Shown here piece after piece: positions 46,173-55,300 of a stretch of DNA of 57,680 bases (the stretch's first letter is position 1; each line of letters begins with the position of its first letter). The stretch lies in NCBI GenBank assembly GCA_024681295.1, contig JAILBC010000091.1:1-57680 (forward strand), in the 5' to 3' direction. The stretch comes from Bacteroidales bacterium (GTDB taxonomy: Bacteria > Bacteroidota > Bacteroidia > Bacteroidales > F082). Under the pieces are notes generated by a model. The model saw only the letters and a list, made by a program, of their open reading frames with translations, had not been told where the DNA came from and ran no database searches. Position numbers and translations under genes: made by a program.

Positions 46173-46680
46173 GAGAGGAGTGATCGGTTTTTTGCTGATG
46201 GCGATGGTGCTACTGTCGTTGGTTTCGTCATGCGATTCCACCAAGAAAGTGGTGTCGCCGATGGCTCATGTGACCGATTACCAGTGGATGACCGCGAAGA
46301 TGAGTGGAGAGTTGAAAGTGGAAAGTGGAGAGTTTTCTTTTACGGGAAACCTTAGGATGCGGCGAGACAGTACGATATGGCTGTCGGTATCGGCTTTTAT
46401 GGGGATGGAGAGCATCCGAACCTTGATTACGCAAGATTCCGTAGTCATGATCAACAGGATGAACCAAACCTATCTGGAGGAGCCGCTATCCACCATAACG
46501 ATGCAGGCTCCCTCTCTACGGGAAATCCAATCTATGCTGTTGGGCGATGGTACCGCCGACCACGTGGAAATCCAATGGGGTCCTTACAGGGCCAAAATAC
46601 GCTATTCAGATATACATTGGGATGAGCCAACCAGCTTTCCCATCAAAATCAATAAGAACTACCAACGAATCAAACCATGA
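46165..46680 (+). CDS. DUF4292-like lipoprotein, short form
   Basis: A 171-residue lipoprotein: lipobox LVSSC with Cys at residue 23. The motif LRMRRDSTIWLSVSAFMGMESIRTLI and then DSVVMINRMNQTYLEE matches the DUF4292 core, an outer-membrane lipid-binding fold related to LolB/LppX type. It is shorter than the roughly 250 residues I recall for the family. Oddity: residues 47-57 (SGELKVESGEF) are encoded by a short repeat at 46303-46335. It is coupled at both ends (8-base and 4-base overlaps). Confidence 0.75.
   Translation: MSRRGVIGFLLMAMVLLSLVSSCDSTKKVVSPMAHVTDYQWMTAKMSGELKVESGEFSFTGNLRMRRDSTIWLSVSAFMGMESIRTLITQDSVVMINRMNQTYLEEPLSTITMQAPSLREIQSMLLGDGTADHVEIQWGPYRAKIRYSDIHWDEPTSFPIKINKNYQRIKP
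46303..46335 (+). repeat. In-frame AGTGGAGAGTTGAAAG repeat inside the DUF4292 gene
   Basis: AGTGGAGAGTT occurs twice, separated by GAAAGTGGAA, encoding SGEL-KVE-SGEF. It is a close relative of the repeat at 13326-13360. Confidence 0.7.
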
Positions 46681-47927
46681 AACCAATGAAAAGAACCATT
46701 TTGCTTTTGGTTTTGGCCTTGCTGCTGGCACCGGCAGGCTATGCCCAGAAACGAACGAAAGAGTCGCTTCAAAAACAAATCAACGCTTTACAAAAAGAGA
46801 TTGAAAACGCCAATCAGTTATTGAAAGAAACCTCGAAAAACAAGGAGGTAACCTTAAACCAAGTGACGCTGCTTGATAAAAAGATACAAAGCCGTCAAGA
46901 ATTGATCAATGCTTGTAATGAACAGATAAAGATATTAGATAAAAACATCAACCAAGGCGAAAAAAACATCAAAAAACTCGGCGGCGAAATCAAAAAACTT
47001 CAGAGTGAGCTTTCGAAGATGGTCCAGTTTGCCTACCGTAACCGCAGCCATTATGACAGGTTAGAGTTTTTCTTCGCTTCGGAGGACTTCAACCAGGCGT
47101 TGCGGCGAATGCGTTACATCCAGCAGTTTGCCGATGCCCGGCAGACCAAGATGCAGCAGATTGCCAGCGCCAAGAAGAAGGTAAGCGACGAGGTGGAAGC
47201 AAACCGGAAAGCCCGGGAGGAACAGGCCACTTTGTTGGCCGAGGAGAAGGCCCAGCAAGAGGCGTTGAAGAACGAACGTGCAGAACTGAATAGCAAAGTG
47301 GCCCAACTGAAGAAGAAGGAAGGAAGCATCCAGCAGAGCATTAAAGACAAGCAAGCACAGGCCAAGAAGTTCCAAAAGCAGATTGATGACATCATTGCCG
47401 AGGAGATTCGTCTGGCCAACGAACGTGCTGCCGCCGAAGCCAAGAAGAACAAGAAATCGGGTACCACCAACAAATCCGACAAGATGGCACTCACCCCTGC
47501 GGAGAAGATCCTTTCCACCACCTTCTCAAACAACAAGGGCAAACTTCCCTGGCCGGTTGAGCGCGGCGTGGTGTCGAGTTCCTTTGGCAAGCATGCGTCG
47601 GCCATCTCCGACAAGGTGACGATCACCAACAACGGCATCGACATTGCCACTACGGAGAATGCCAAGGCCCGTTGTGTGTTTGAAGGCGTGGTAGTGAGTG
47701 TGGTGAGGCCTTCGGCTTCGAACATCGGCGTCATCATCCGCCATGGCGACTATTTCACGGTGTATGCGCAGCTCGACGAGGTGTATGTGAACCGTGGCGA
47801 CAAAGTGAGCACCAAACAAAACATCGGCAAGGTGCATACCGACCGCTACGAAGGCAAGACCGAAATCCACTTCGAGCTCCGTCACGGCACCGAAACCTTA
47901 AACCCTTCAATCTGGCTAGCGAAATGA
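46677..47927 (+). CDS. EnvC-like murein hydrolase activator (degenerate M23/LytM domain)
   Basis: A 416-residue exported protein. The signal peptide ends at GYAQ. Two coiled-coil blocks span residues 22-260 (LQKQINALQKEIENANQLL; RKAREEQATLLAEEKAQQEA), and the LytM domain is at 290-416. In the LytM domain the first zinc ligand region reads TNNGIDIA (the expected His is absent), and the catalytic Tyr-Ala-His reads YAQ. The last HFEL is kept. So it is probably not a hydrolase itself but activates an amidase, as EnvC does in cell separation. It overlaps the DUF4292 gene by 4 bases. Confidence 0.88.
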   Translation: MKPMKRTILLLVLALLLAPAGYAQKRTKESLQKQINALQKEIENANQLLKETSKNKEVTLNQVTLLDKKIQSRQELINACNEQIKILDKNINQGEKNIKKLGGEIKKLQSELSKMVQFAYRNRSHYDRLEFFFASEDFNQALRRMRYIQQFADARQTKMQQIASAKKKVSDEVEANRKAREEQATLLAEEKAQQEALKNERAELNSKVAQLKKKEGSIQQSIKDKQAQAKKFQKQIDDIIAEEIRLANERAAAEAKKNKKSGTTNKSDKMALTPAEKILSTTFSNNKGKLPWPVERGVVSSSFGKHASAISDKVTITNNGIDIATTENAKARCVFEGVVVSVVRPSASNIGVIIRHGDYFTVYAQLDEVYVNRGDKVSTKQNIGKVHTDRYEGKTEIHFELRHGTETLNPSIWLAK

Positions 47928-47931
47928 CGTC

Positions 47932-47980
47932 CGTCATTGCGAGCGAAGCGAAGCAACCCGTAGGCTCTTCGACCGAAGAG
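47932..47980 (+). repeat. Dispersed GTCATTGCGAGCGAAGC repeat with adjacent hairpin
   Basis: CGTCATTGCGAGCGAAGCG and then AAGCAACCCG start five bases after the stop of the EnvC-like gene, followed by the hairpin CTCTTC-GACC-GAAGAG (47965-47980). From memory, sequences starting GTCATTGCGAGCGAAGC are scattered in many bacterial genomes. Translation gives the marker peptide VIASEAKQ. Confidence 0.7.
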
Positions 47981-47998
47981 AGAAAATCCAACCTGAAC

Positions 47999-48127
47999 AT
48001 GAAAAAGAAACGTATTATTCTTATTATTCTGCTATTGATCACCGCCCTAGCCTTCGTCAGCTGTCGCAGTGAGGAGCATTTTGGTCGTCGCAAAGCCCCG
48101 AAGGACTGTAATTGCACTCGGTTTTGA
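47999..48127 (+). CDS. Tiny putative lipoprotein
   Basis: A 42-residue protein from ATG 47999. The longer frame from 47924 runs through the dispersed repeat and is not credible. The hydrophobic segment RIILIILLLITALAFVSC ends in a lipobox-like FVSC, leaving a 21-residue mature part with further Cys (KDCNC) and many basic residues. Function unknown. The charged start MKKK is typical of an export signal. Confidence 0.5.
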   Translation: MKKKRIILIILLLITALAFVSCRSEEHFGRRKAPKDCNCTRF

Positions 48128-48162
48128 TAAACCATATATTAATTGAAATAAATTCAGACGAC

Positions 48163-48291
48163 ATGAACTACCCCATTGGTATTCAGACCTTTGAGAAAAT
48201 CAGAACGAACGACTTCGCCTATGTCGACAAGATTGGTGTGTGCTTCAGCAGCGAGGAAAGAGGCATCAAGGATTGGAAGGTAATGATTTGA
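48163..48291 (+). pseudogene. Internally deleted remnant of an AAA-ATPase/PD-(D/E)XK family gene
   Basis: A 42-codon ORF. Its first part, MNYPIGIQTFEKIRTNDFAY followed by VDK, is the usual N-terminus of the Bacteroidota AAA-ATPase-like proteins (DUF1703-type nuclease fold at the end). Its second part, KIGVCFSSEERGIKDWKV, resembles their extreme C-terminus (in relatives, IGVNFSS followed by xxRNIxxW). About 450 residues in between, with Walker motifs and the nuclease core, are missing. It ends inside the start of the next gene. From pattern memory only. Confidence 0.6.
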
Positions 48292-50051
48292 GACATCTGA
48301 GTATTATCGGCTTTGTGTTTTTTGCTGTTTTCTTGGCGGCTTGTCATCGTCATGCCGCCGTAGAGACGCGGCGCGCCACGTCTCTACAATCATCGTCGGA
48401 ATTGTCAGCCGTTGACAGTTTGATGTGGACCCAGCCCGACAGCGCCCTGACACGGCTGATCCAATGTTACGACACGGTGAGCGACCGCCATTATGCTAAC
48501 CTATTGTTGGCTGAATTGCTCTACAAGAACTATTACGAGCAGACCAACCGTGCTGAACTGTTGAAGGCTGTAGCGTATTACGATTCGGTATTTGACCCGT
48601 TTTTGGCCGCCCGGGCCCATTACATCAACGGCGTGGGCTACTATGAGCACGACAGCGTTGTTATTGCCTGTGAGGAGTATTTAAAGGCGTTGGAAATCAT
48701 GGAGGGGCATTTTGCCGAAAAAGAACTCGTGGGGCAGAAAGCGCAGTTTTTGGCATTGACCTATACGCATCTTTGCGAGTTGTTTTCCGACCAATACCTA
48801 CACGAGCAAGCTATTATTTTTGGGAAGCAGTCCTTGTCATTTTATTACAGATATGACGCTAAATTGTGGAATATAGCATGGATTTTAGATGAAATCGGGT
48901 CACACTTTGACATGATGGAAAAATACGACAGCGCAGATTATTATTACCAGAAAGGCCTAGACATCCTACCCGATACTAATAATTTGATTTACAGAGATAT
49001 AGAAACAAATCGAGCTTTCCTTTCTTACGAAATGGGAGGGTGTCCTTGGAATTCGTTGAGTCGCTTGAAGATGTTACTTGAACGAGCAGAAAGCGAGAAG
49101 GAGTTTTATTCTAGATGTTTGAGTATTGGTGGGGTTTATTACCGGGAATCTTTGTATGATTCAGCTTGGCCCTATTTAAAAAAGGTATTCTATGAATCCA
49201 CTAGTATAAATTCCCAAAAACAGGCTGCCGAATGGTTGGCGGTGATTTGCAAATCACAAGGGAACGATTCAGAAGCATATTTATATTCTGATTTTTTGGC
49301 TCCCTATGCCACTCAAGAAGAGAATAAAAGCAATATCAAGTCCCAATTGGCAGAACTTTGCAACACACATAAACAGTGGGAGACGGAATATCGACATCAG
49401 CAAAAGTTGATAAAACAAGCAAGAAAGACATTTGTGGTCATGGCGGTGCTTTCGTTGGTCCTATTATGCTTTTTCGTTCTGTATCGAACAAACAAAAAGA
49501 AAAAGCTACGCCTTGAAGCGCAAATCCAAGAGGAACAATATGCCCACGAAATAAAACAAAAAGCCTTGTCTGGGCGTCTGAAACGGAGTAACGAGGCTTT
49601 GCAGATACAGAAAAGGAGAGCGAGCGACTTGGCAAATGAATCGGAACACCAAAGAAAACAAGCAGCCTGGGATACTCTTGAAGACTTCGTGAAAGAAGAA
49701 GTTTGCCAAATCATCATGGCATTGCTTGCTGACAAGGTCATCAAAAGAGAAGCCATGTGTGGTGCCTATCCTGAATTGCAACTCAGCGATGCACAACTTC
49801 AGGATTTAAGTCTTGCCGCCGAAAAACACTTTAGTGGATTTGAAAAGACATTGACCGACTTGTATCCCAAAATCAGCCGAAGCGGAATAAACCAATGCTT
49901 GCTGTATCTGTTGAATTTAGAGGATGTCCAGATTGCGGCATTGCTATCGTGCGATTACACCACCATAAAGAGGCGGTCCTTAAAAATGAAAACAGCGTTC
50001 AACACCGAAAAAGAGCCCCGTCGGTTCATCAGAGAACTAGTTTTGTGTTAA
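48288..50051 (+). CDS. Membrane-spanning TPR protein with C-terminal HTH, putative regulator
   Basis: About 587 residues if translation starts at TTG 48288, overlapping the TGA of the remnant. GTG 48240 would add 16 residues belonging to another frame of the remnant. The start gives a lipoprotein-type signal (IIGFVFFAVFLAAC, Cys at residue 19). TPR-like helices follow to about 370 (ADYYYQKGLDILPDTNN), then a membrane segment (TFVVMAVLSLVLLCFFVLY), a coiled coil, and a C-terminal part with NLEDVQIAALLSCDYTTIKRRSLKMKTAF, a plausible helix-turn-helix. This layout is like the one-component TPR-HTH regulators of Bacteroidota. It precedes the exported RHS cluster. A palindrome at 48360-48387 is in frame. 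Confidence 0.68.
   Translation: MRHLSIIGFVFFAVFLAACHRHAAVETRRATSLQSSSELSAVDSLMWTQPDSALTRLIQCYDTVSDRHYANLLLAELLYKNYYEQTNRAELLKAVAYYDSVFDPFLAARAHYINGVGYYEHDSVVIACEEYLKALEIMEGHFAEKELVGQKAQFLALTYTHLCELFSDQYLHEQAIIFGKQSLSFYYRYDAKLWNIAWILDEIGSHFDMMEKYDSADYYYQKGLDILPDTNNLIYRDIETNRAFLSYEMGGCPWNSLSRLKMLLERAESEKEFYSRCLSIGGVYYRESLYDSAWPYLKKVFYESTSINSQKQAAEWLAVICKSQGNDSEAYLYSDFLAPYATQEENKSNIKSQLAELCNTHKQWETEYRHQQKLIKQARKTFVVMAVLSLVLLCFFVLYRTNKKKKLRLEAQIQEEQYAHEIKQKALSGRLKRSNEALQIQKRRASDLANESEHQRKQAAWDTLEDFVKEEVCQIIMALLADKVIKREAMCGAYPELQLSDAQLQDLSLAAEKHFSGFEKTLTDLYPKISRSGINQCLLYLLNLEDVQIAALLSCDYTTIKRRSLKMKTAFNTEKEPRRFIRELVLC
48360..48387. repeat. In-frame GTAGAGACG palindrome in the TPR-HTH gene
   Basis: The arms GTAGAGACG and CGTCTCTAC enclose CGGCGCGCCA, giving a 28-base near-perfect palindrome (one mismatch). 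It encodes VETRRATSL directly after the lipobox region (from residue 25). It matches the element at 30335-30364. Confidence 0.8.
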
Positions 50052-50132
50052 ACATTTGAAATACAAATCGTTAACTTAAAACCTGCAACTATTTTCAACA
50101 AGAAAAGACGTACAAGCAGTGTTTTTCCCATA

Positions 50133-50140
50133 TATTTTTG
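50133..50140 (+). promoter_or_regulatory. -7 box for the DUF3244-T9SS-RHS run
   Basis: TATTTTTG, 28 bases before the ATG at 50169. The 117-base gap after the TPR-HTH gene otherwise shows only A/T-rich sequence. Confidence 0.4.
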
Positions 50141-50168
50141 TGTCGCAAACCTATAAAACACAACTACT

Positions 50169-50540
50169 ATGCGACACAAAAAAAACAAACGATTACCCCT
50201 GCTACTCGGCTTATTGTTATCAGTAATTTGGTGCTGCGGCAGCAATTCTTTTGATGGATTCAGTCATATCCAAATTAAAGAAGCTCACGTCCAAGGTGTT
50301 CCCAGAACCAACTCTATTGTTGCCTCCATCAACGGCCACACCCTCTCTGTGGTATTTCTGGATAATCTCGGTCAGGTCAACATCGAGGTGGAGGCTGTCG
50401 GTGCTGGCGAAGCACAGTTCCAATCGACCCCTACCCCTGACGGTGTTGACTTCTACATCACCTACACGGGTAGTTACATTGTAACCTTCACCCTTTCCAA
50501 CGGTGACGTTTATTACGGTGAATTTGAGGTGACAGATTAA
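50169..50540 (+). CDS. Small exported DUF3244-like protein
   Basis: A 123-residue protein. The start MRHKKNKRLPLLLGLLLSVIWCC has a signal peptide, possibly a lipoprotein-type CC end. The mature part is a small beta-sandwich (TLSVVFLDNLGQVNIEVEAV; YTGSYIVTFTLSNGDVYYGE) as in DUF3244, a Bacteroidota family of unknown function that is close in fold to sorting-domain-like modules. It is 12 bases before the T9SS fibre-like gene, and probably co-transcribed. Confidence 0.65.
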   Translation: MRHKKNKRLPLLLGLLLSVIWCCGSNSFDGFSHIQIKEAHVQGVPRTNSIVASINGHTLSVVFLDNLGQVNIEVEAVGAGEAQFQSTPTPDGVDFYITYTGSYIVTFTLSNGDVYYGEFEVTD

Positions 50541-50552
50541 TACGCTTGGCTT

Positions 50553-52295
50553 ATGAAAAACAGAATATCACTCGCAGTGGCGCTGTCACTGCTATTGGGA
50601 TTATTGTCGGTAGAGCTCCAGGCCCAGCGTATTATAACGGATGGAGACAATTTGAACATAGGTTCAGGGAATAATCTATTTGGCGGGGGCCTCGGAAGAC
50701 CCACGGGTAATGCAATAGGCTTGGACAATACATTGTCCTCGCAGCATACGCTGACAGTGGGATTGAACGACACCATCGATGAAAACAGCGAAGGTGCCGT
50801 CGCCCTGGGTGCCTTAAACTACATCCAAGGTGAAGCCGCCATGGCGTTCGGGCGTTCCGTGAAGGTGACGGGAAACGACAACATCGGCATGGGCCACCAT
50901 ATTCGGGTCAACGGACTCTCTTGCGGCATGGTGATCGGCAGCGGCATCGAAGGAACCCTTGGCGCCGATGCCTATCTGGTCAACGACAGCAGCAACTGCC
51001 TGATGGTTGGTTTCAACAGCACGAAGCCCACGCTGTTCGTAGGCGCGTCGCCCAACGACTACGGGCAGGGCATCCTCAATAAAACCGGCCGTGTGGCCAT
51101 CGGCGACGTGATGCCTCAGGCCAAGCTGCACATCCGCTCCGACATCGGCGAGGATGCCAGCCTCATCCTGGAGCCCGGCGACTCCACGGCGGACAGCACC
51201 TATATCCGCATCCACGATGTGCGTCACGGCGTCTCGGTGAACTCACGAGGGCAAATGTTCATCACCGCGGGAATCAACAACCCGCTCAATGTCACTTCGA
51301 AGAACTACAATGTCGACGGCGACCTGATGTCGCTGGGGACGGACGGCTTCGTCCTTTCGACGGACGGCACGCCCTTCCTCAGCCTGAACGCCTATCCGTC
51401 CGGTGGACAATACCGTCGAGGCTCTGGACAAGGCCCCTCCTACGCCATGGAGTTCGGCAACGCCGCGTGGAAGCTTCGTACGGCAAAGTACGTGGATCCC
51501 CGGGGCACCGTCATCACCAACTGGCGTGATGCCGTCACGGTGACGACCAACGGCGACATCACCCTCAACGGCAAGGTGGGTGTCAACATAGAGAACACCA
51601 CAAGCGACTACGCCCTGGCCGTCGACGGAGGGTTGATCACCACCAAGGTACACATCCAGGAGGTGGGCGACTGGCAGGACTGCGTGTTCGGGGAGGACTA
51701 TCACCTGATGCCGCTTGCCGAGGTTGAGTCCTTTGTGGCTGAGAACAGGCACCTCCCGGGCATCCCCTCGGAGGCCGAGGTGAAGGCCGAGGGCTACGAT
51801 GTGGCCGTGATGCAGGCTGCGCTGCTGGGCAAGGTTGAGGAGCTGACGCTCCACCTGATACGGCAGCAGAAGGAGATCGACTCGCTGAGGACGCTGGTGA
51901 CGGTGCATTTCGGCTACGACGCCTGCGGCAACCGCACGAGCCGGACTTTGGAGTTCTCCGATGGGGATGGCGACAAAGGCGTCAAACCCGGCGACAACCC
52001 TGATGACGGAGCCACGCTATGGCAGGCTTCGGTCAGCGACAGCTTTGCCGGCGGCGAGGCCATGCTCTTTCCCAACCCCACGGAGCGAGGTTTCATCCTC
52101 TCGCTCACGGGGATGGACATGGGTCAGGGCGCCCAGGCCACGCTGAGCACCCTTGACGGCAGGGTCCTTGAGGAGCGTCATGTGACCGGCCCCAGGGAGG
52201 AGTTCGACCTTGGCGGCAGGCCGGCGGGCATCTATCTGCTCCGCCTGGCCACGGAACGCGAGGCCAAGGTCTGGAAAGTGATCAAGAGGAACTAA
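50553..52295 (+). CDS. T9SS-exported fibre-like protein with tail-fibre-type C-terminal region
   Basis: A 580-residue protein. After the signal peptide (LLSVELQAQ) residues 30-150 have repeating GNAIG/GAVALGALNY/AMAFGRSV units like the YadA/collar head beta-roll. Residues 340-450 (YALAVDGGLITTKVHI, FGEDYHLMPLAEVESFV, RHLPGIPSEAEV) match the conserved C-terminal module of Bacteroidota tail-fibre-type proteins, with a short coiled coil (KVEELTLHLIRQQKEIDSL). FGYDACGNRTSRTLE near 455 is an RHS-like YD motif. The end MLFPNPTERGFILSL to VWKVIKRN is a type A sorting domain. It is likely a trimeric surface fibre. Codons are G/C-rich from about 50800 on. Confidence 0.8.
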   Translation: MKNRISLAVALSLLLGLLSVELQAQRIITDGDNLNIGSGNNLFGGGLGRPTGNAIGLDNTLSSQHTLTVGLNDTIDENSEGAVALGALNYIQGEAAMAFGRSVKVTGNDNIGMGHHIRVNGLSCGMVIGSGIEGTLGADAYLVNDSSNCLMVGFNSTKPTLFVGASPNDYGQGILNKTGRVAIGDVMPQAKLHIRSDIGEDASLILEPGDSTADSTYIRIHDVRHGVSVNSRGQMFITAGINNPLNVTSKNYNVDGDLMSLGTDGFVLSTDGTPFLSLNAYPSGGQYRRGSGQGPSYAMEFGNAAWKLRTAKYVDPRGTVITNWRDAVTVTTNGDITLNGKVGVNIENTTSDYALAVDGGLITTKVHIQEVGDWQDCVFGEDYHLMPLAEVESFVAENRHLPGIPSEAEVKAEGYDVAVMQAALLGKVEELTLHLIRQQKEIDSLRTLVTVHFGYDACGNRTSRTLEFSDGDGDKGVKPGDNPDDGATLWQASVSDSFAGGEAMLFPNPTERGFILSLTGMDMGQGAQATLSTLDGRVLEERHVTGPREEFDLGGRPAGIYLLRLATEREAKVWKVIKRN

Positions 52296-52307
52296 TCCTG
52301 TGGAGCC

Positions 52308-55300
52308 ATGAAAACAAGCATACGGGCCGCGGCGGCCTTGATGACAGCCGCATTGGCGTTGTGTACCGCCGTGACGCTGGCGCAGAACGTCAATCATGGA
52401 GAGAGCTTCGAACTGAACTCTACGCTGAACGCCAACCAGAGCCACGAATACACGGCAAACAGCCGCATCAACCTGAATACCGGTTTCCTTTATGAGCCAG
52501 TGTCGCACAAGCATGCCACAATGGAGATCGATCCATACGGAATCTACCCTCCGGAATCGGGTCTCACGGGAGGTCCCAACCCGGGAGACACTGGCGTGGT
52601 GGGTGCCCTCGGGGGCACGGTGGATGTCGGTATGATGGGCGCCGCTGTCTACACCATCCCCATAGAACTTCCCGCCGGCATCAACGGGATGCAGCCCAGC
52701 CTGGCGATCACCTACAACAGCCAGGCCGGCAACGGCCTGCTGGGATGGGGATGGGACTTGGCGGGAATATCCTGCATCGAGCGGACGGGGCAGACGCGCT
52801 ACCACGACGGGGCCGTGGGCGCCGTCACGCTGAACGACACCACCGACCGATTTATGCTTGACGGCAAAAGGCTCATCGCAGTTGCGAACCATACTGACAG
52901 CGTGGAGTACAAGACAGAGCAGGATGAGATGTCGAAAATTATGGCATATTTTAGGCTTGAGCAAATAGGAGGCGGCTTGTTCGGACCTGTTTCAATCAAA
53001 GTATTGGACCATTTCGTGGTATGGAAAGCCAACGGAATAAAAATGGAATATGGCACCTCTAATGACACACAGGTCAAACTTCAGGAATCTTTGAGGGCTT
53101 GTTGCTGGCTTTTGCATCGGGCAACAGACAGAAACGGAAACTACATCGAGTATCATTATACCACTAGCAACACGGGATTTAAACTTGCTTATATTGATTA
53201 TACAGGCAATCTATCGTCATTGCCAGTTGAGGTTCCCGCATTTAGGGTTTCTTTTTCCTATGACTCAAGACCAGACATCGACCTTTTTACAATAGGCCAA
53301 AACACACTGAAACGCTCCGATCTGTTGGGAACCCTAAGCATCAACAAAAGAATCGGCAACCAATATTCAGAATTGAGTAGATATAGTTTTGAATATCACC
53401 ATATTGACGCGTCCAATGGCTATTTTTATACAAGACTCAAGGAAATACACCTCTCTTCCGGATGTGAAAGCCTCAATCCTACAACAATTATATGGTCCCA
53501 ACAGAGTGGTTACTACGCATCTCTTTCGTATAAAGGACTCAACACTCCCGGGCACACAGACGCATTCCTTCACTCCATCAAATTTCCAGGAGACTTCAAT
53601 GGAGACGGATACACCGACGTCATAGTAACAAAACCTGACATTGACAACAGGTACACATGGGCAGAGGTGTATTTGAACCAAGGAGGAGAAAACGCAGCTC
53701 GCTTTGATTATGTGACGGGGATCCAACTTAACGACAGTGTGGAGTGGATCCACATAGCCGATTTCAACGGTGACGGGAAGGATGATTTTCTGGTTTCCGA
53801 CAAACAAAGAAGGCACTGGCCATATAGGGACCTGCTTACTATGAATGTGTATTTGTCAAGCTTCAACAACAACACGCTCTCTTTCACCCAACTTCCACAA
53901 CTGGGCCCATACAAGATAAAAAGGAATTACGTCGAATCGATTCTCATTGGCGATTATCTGGGGATAGGCAGCGACTGCATCATCATACAAGCTTCCATGG
54001 AAGATGAAGACCATCCGGGGCAGTTCCAATACGACAAGGCGTATTGTTTCGTTTGTTCATCGGACGAGACGGAGATGACGGCGCACCAGTTTAACGATTA
54101 TCTTCCTTCGCTAAGGCACTTGGCGGCGGATTTCGACGGGGACGGTGCCGCTGAAATCATGTATCTTACAGGAGACAGGTGCCACATCAACAAACTCCAC
54201 AAAACGGCAAACGGAAACTATTACTATGTTGAATCGTCAAATAGTGCGGCTCTTGACGATAGCTACGACTGCTATCTCGGCGACTTCAACGGAGACGGCA
54301 AGAAGGACGTCCTTTCTTGCCACCTCAATGGCAACAACGAACCGGTCTGGCAGATAAATCTTTCGGGAAGTGAAGGTATGTTGGACCCGACATACATAAT
54401 TGATGACTTTGGACTTGGTTACCTTGGATCCAACCATCATTTCAACCTGAAGGTACATCATGAAAACTGGCTTCATTTGCAAGTGGCGGATTTTAACGGC
54501 GATGGCTACGACGACATCAAGCACCCTTATCAACACGGTGGCTACTACGACCAATACTATTTCGGTCCCGTTAATGAAACGGGTAATTATGTGCCGTTCT
54601 CGGGAAAGAAGCGTCTTTATGCCGTCCATAGCCCTCATAGTAATTTGGAAACCTGCCTTGGTTGCTTTAGGGGCAAGGAGGTTTGTGATGACTTGGGGGA
54701 TGAAGAAATATACTATTTGACACCAGCTCTCGATGTCTATGCTGTTAACGGAATTGTTGACGGTATGGGAAACTGGACGAATTTCACATTCGATTATTTG
54801 ATGCAAAAAATGAATTCTCCAAGCAGCGATACGCTGTTCTATTTGCTTGACCGTAATCAAGAAAACCTTGTTGGACACGTTACGGCTATGGCCCTTCCCA
54901 CAAAAGCGGTAAAAACCATCAGATCCTACAACGTTTGCGGAAAACCAGTATCCACAAGCTATCGGTACGGGGGGATTCTATACCATACCCAAGGCAGGGG
55001 GTTTCTTGGCTTCACTAATGTGACAAGCACTGAAAGCGTAAACGCCTCGTCATATGGGACTGGACCCGAGGACACCGCAGCGATAAGGGAACAGCATTAC
55101 AGTCTCCAAACCTCCTCGCAAATTGTCCACATAGCCCCTTCACTTATACAAACATTTAGCGGCAACGGCACACTTCTTTCGGAGACATCGTATGAAAACA
55201 CGGCGTACGTCAACTCAAGAAGCGAAAACAATAAAGTGTTTTTCCCCGTCGTGACAAAGGTAACCACGGACTATTTCGATCCCAATGGGACCGGTCTCCT

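Noticed and set aside
47924..47998. Upstream extension of the tiny lipoprotein ORF
   Set aside because: These codons come from the dispersed GTCATTGCGAGC repeat (peptide VIASEAKQ), a known source of false starts. The signal-peptide start at 47999 is better.
52017..52964. Minus-strand ORF of 315 codons
   Set aside because: It lies across the end of the T9SS gene and the SpvB start, both well supported on the plus strand. No recognisable domain.
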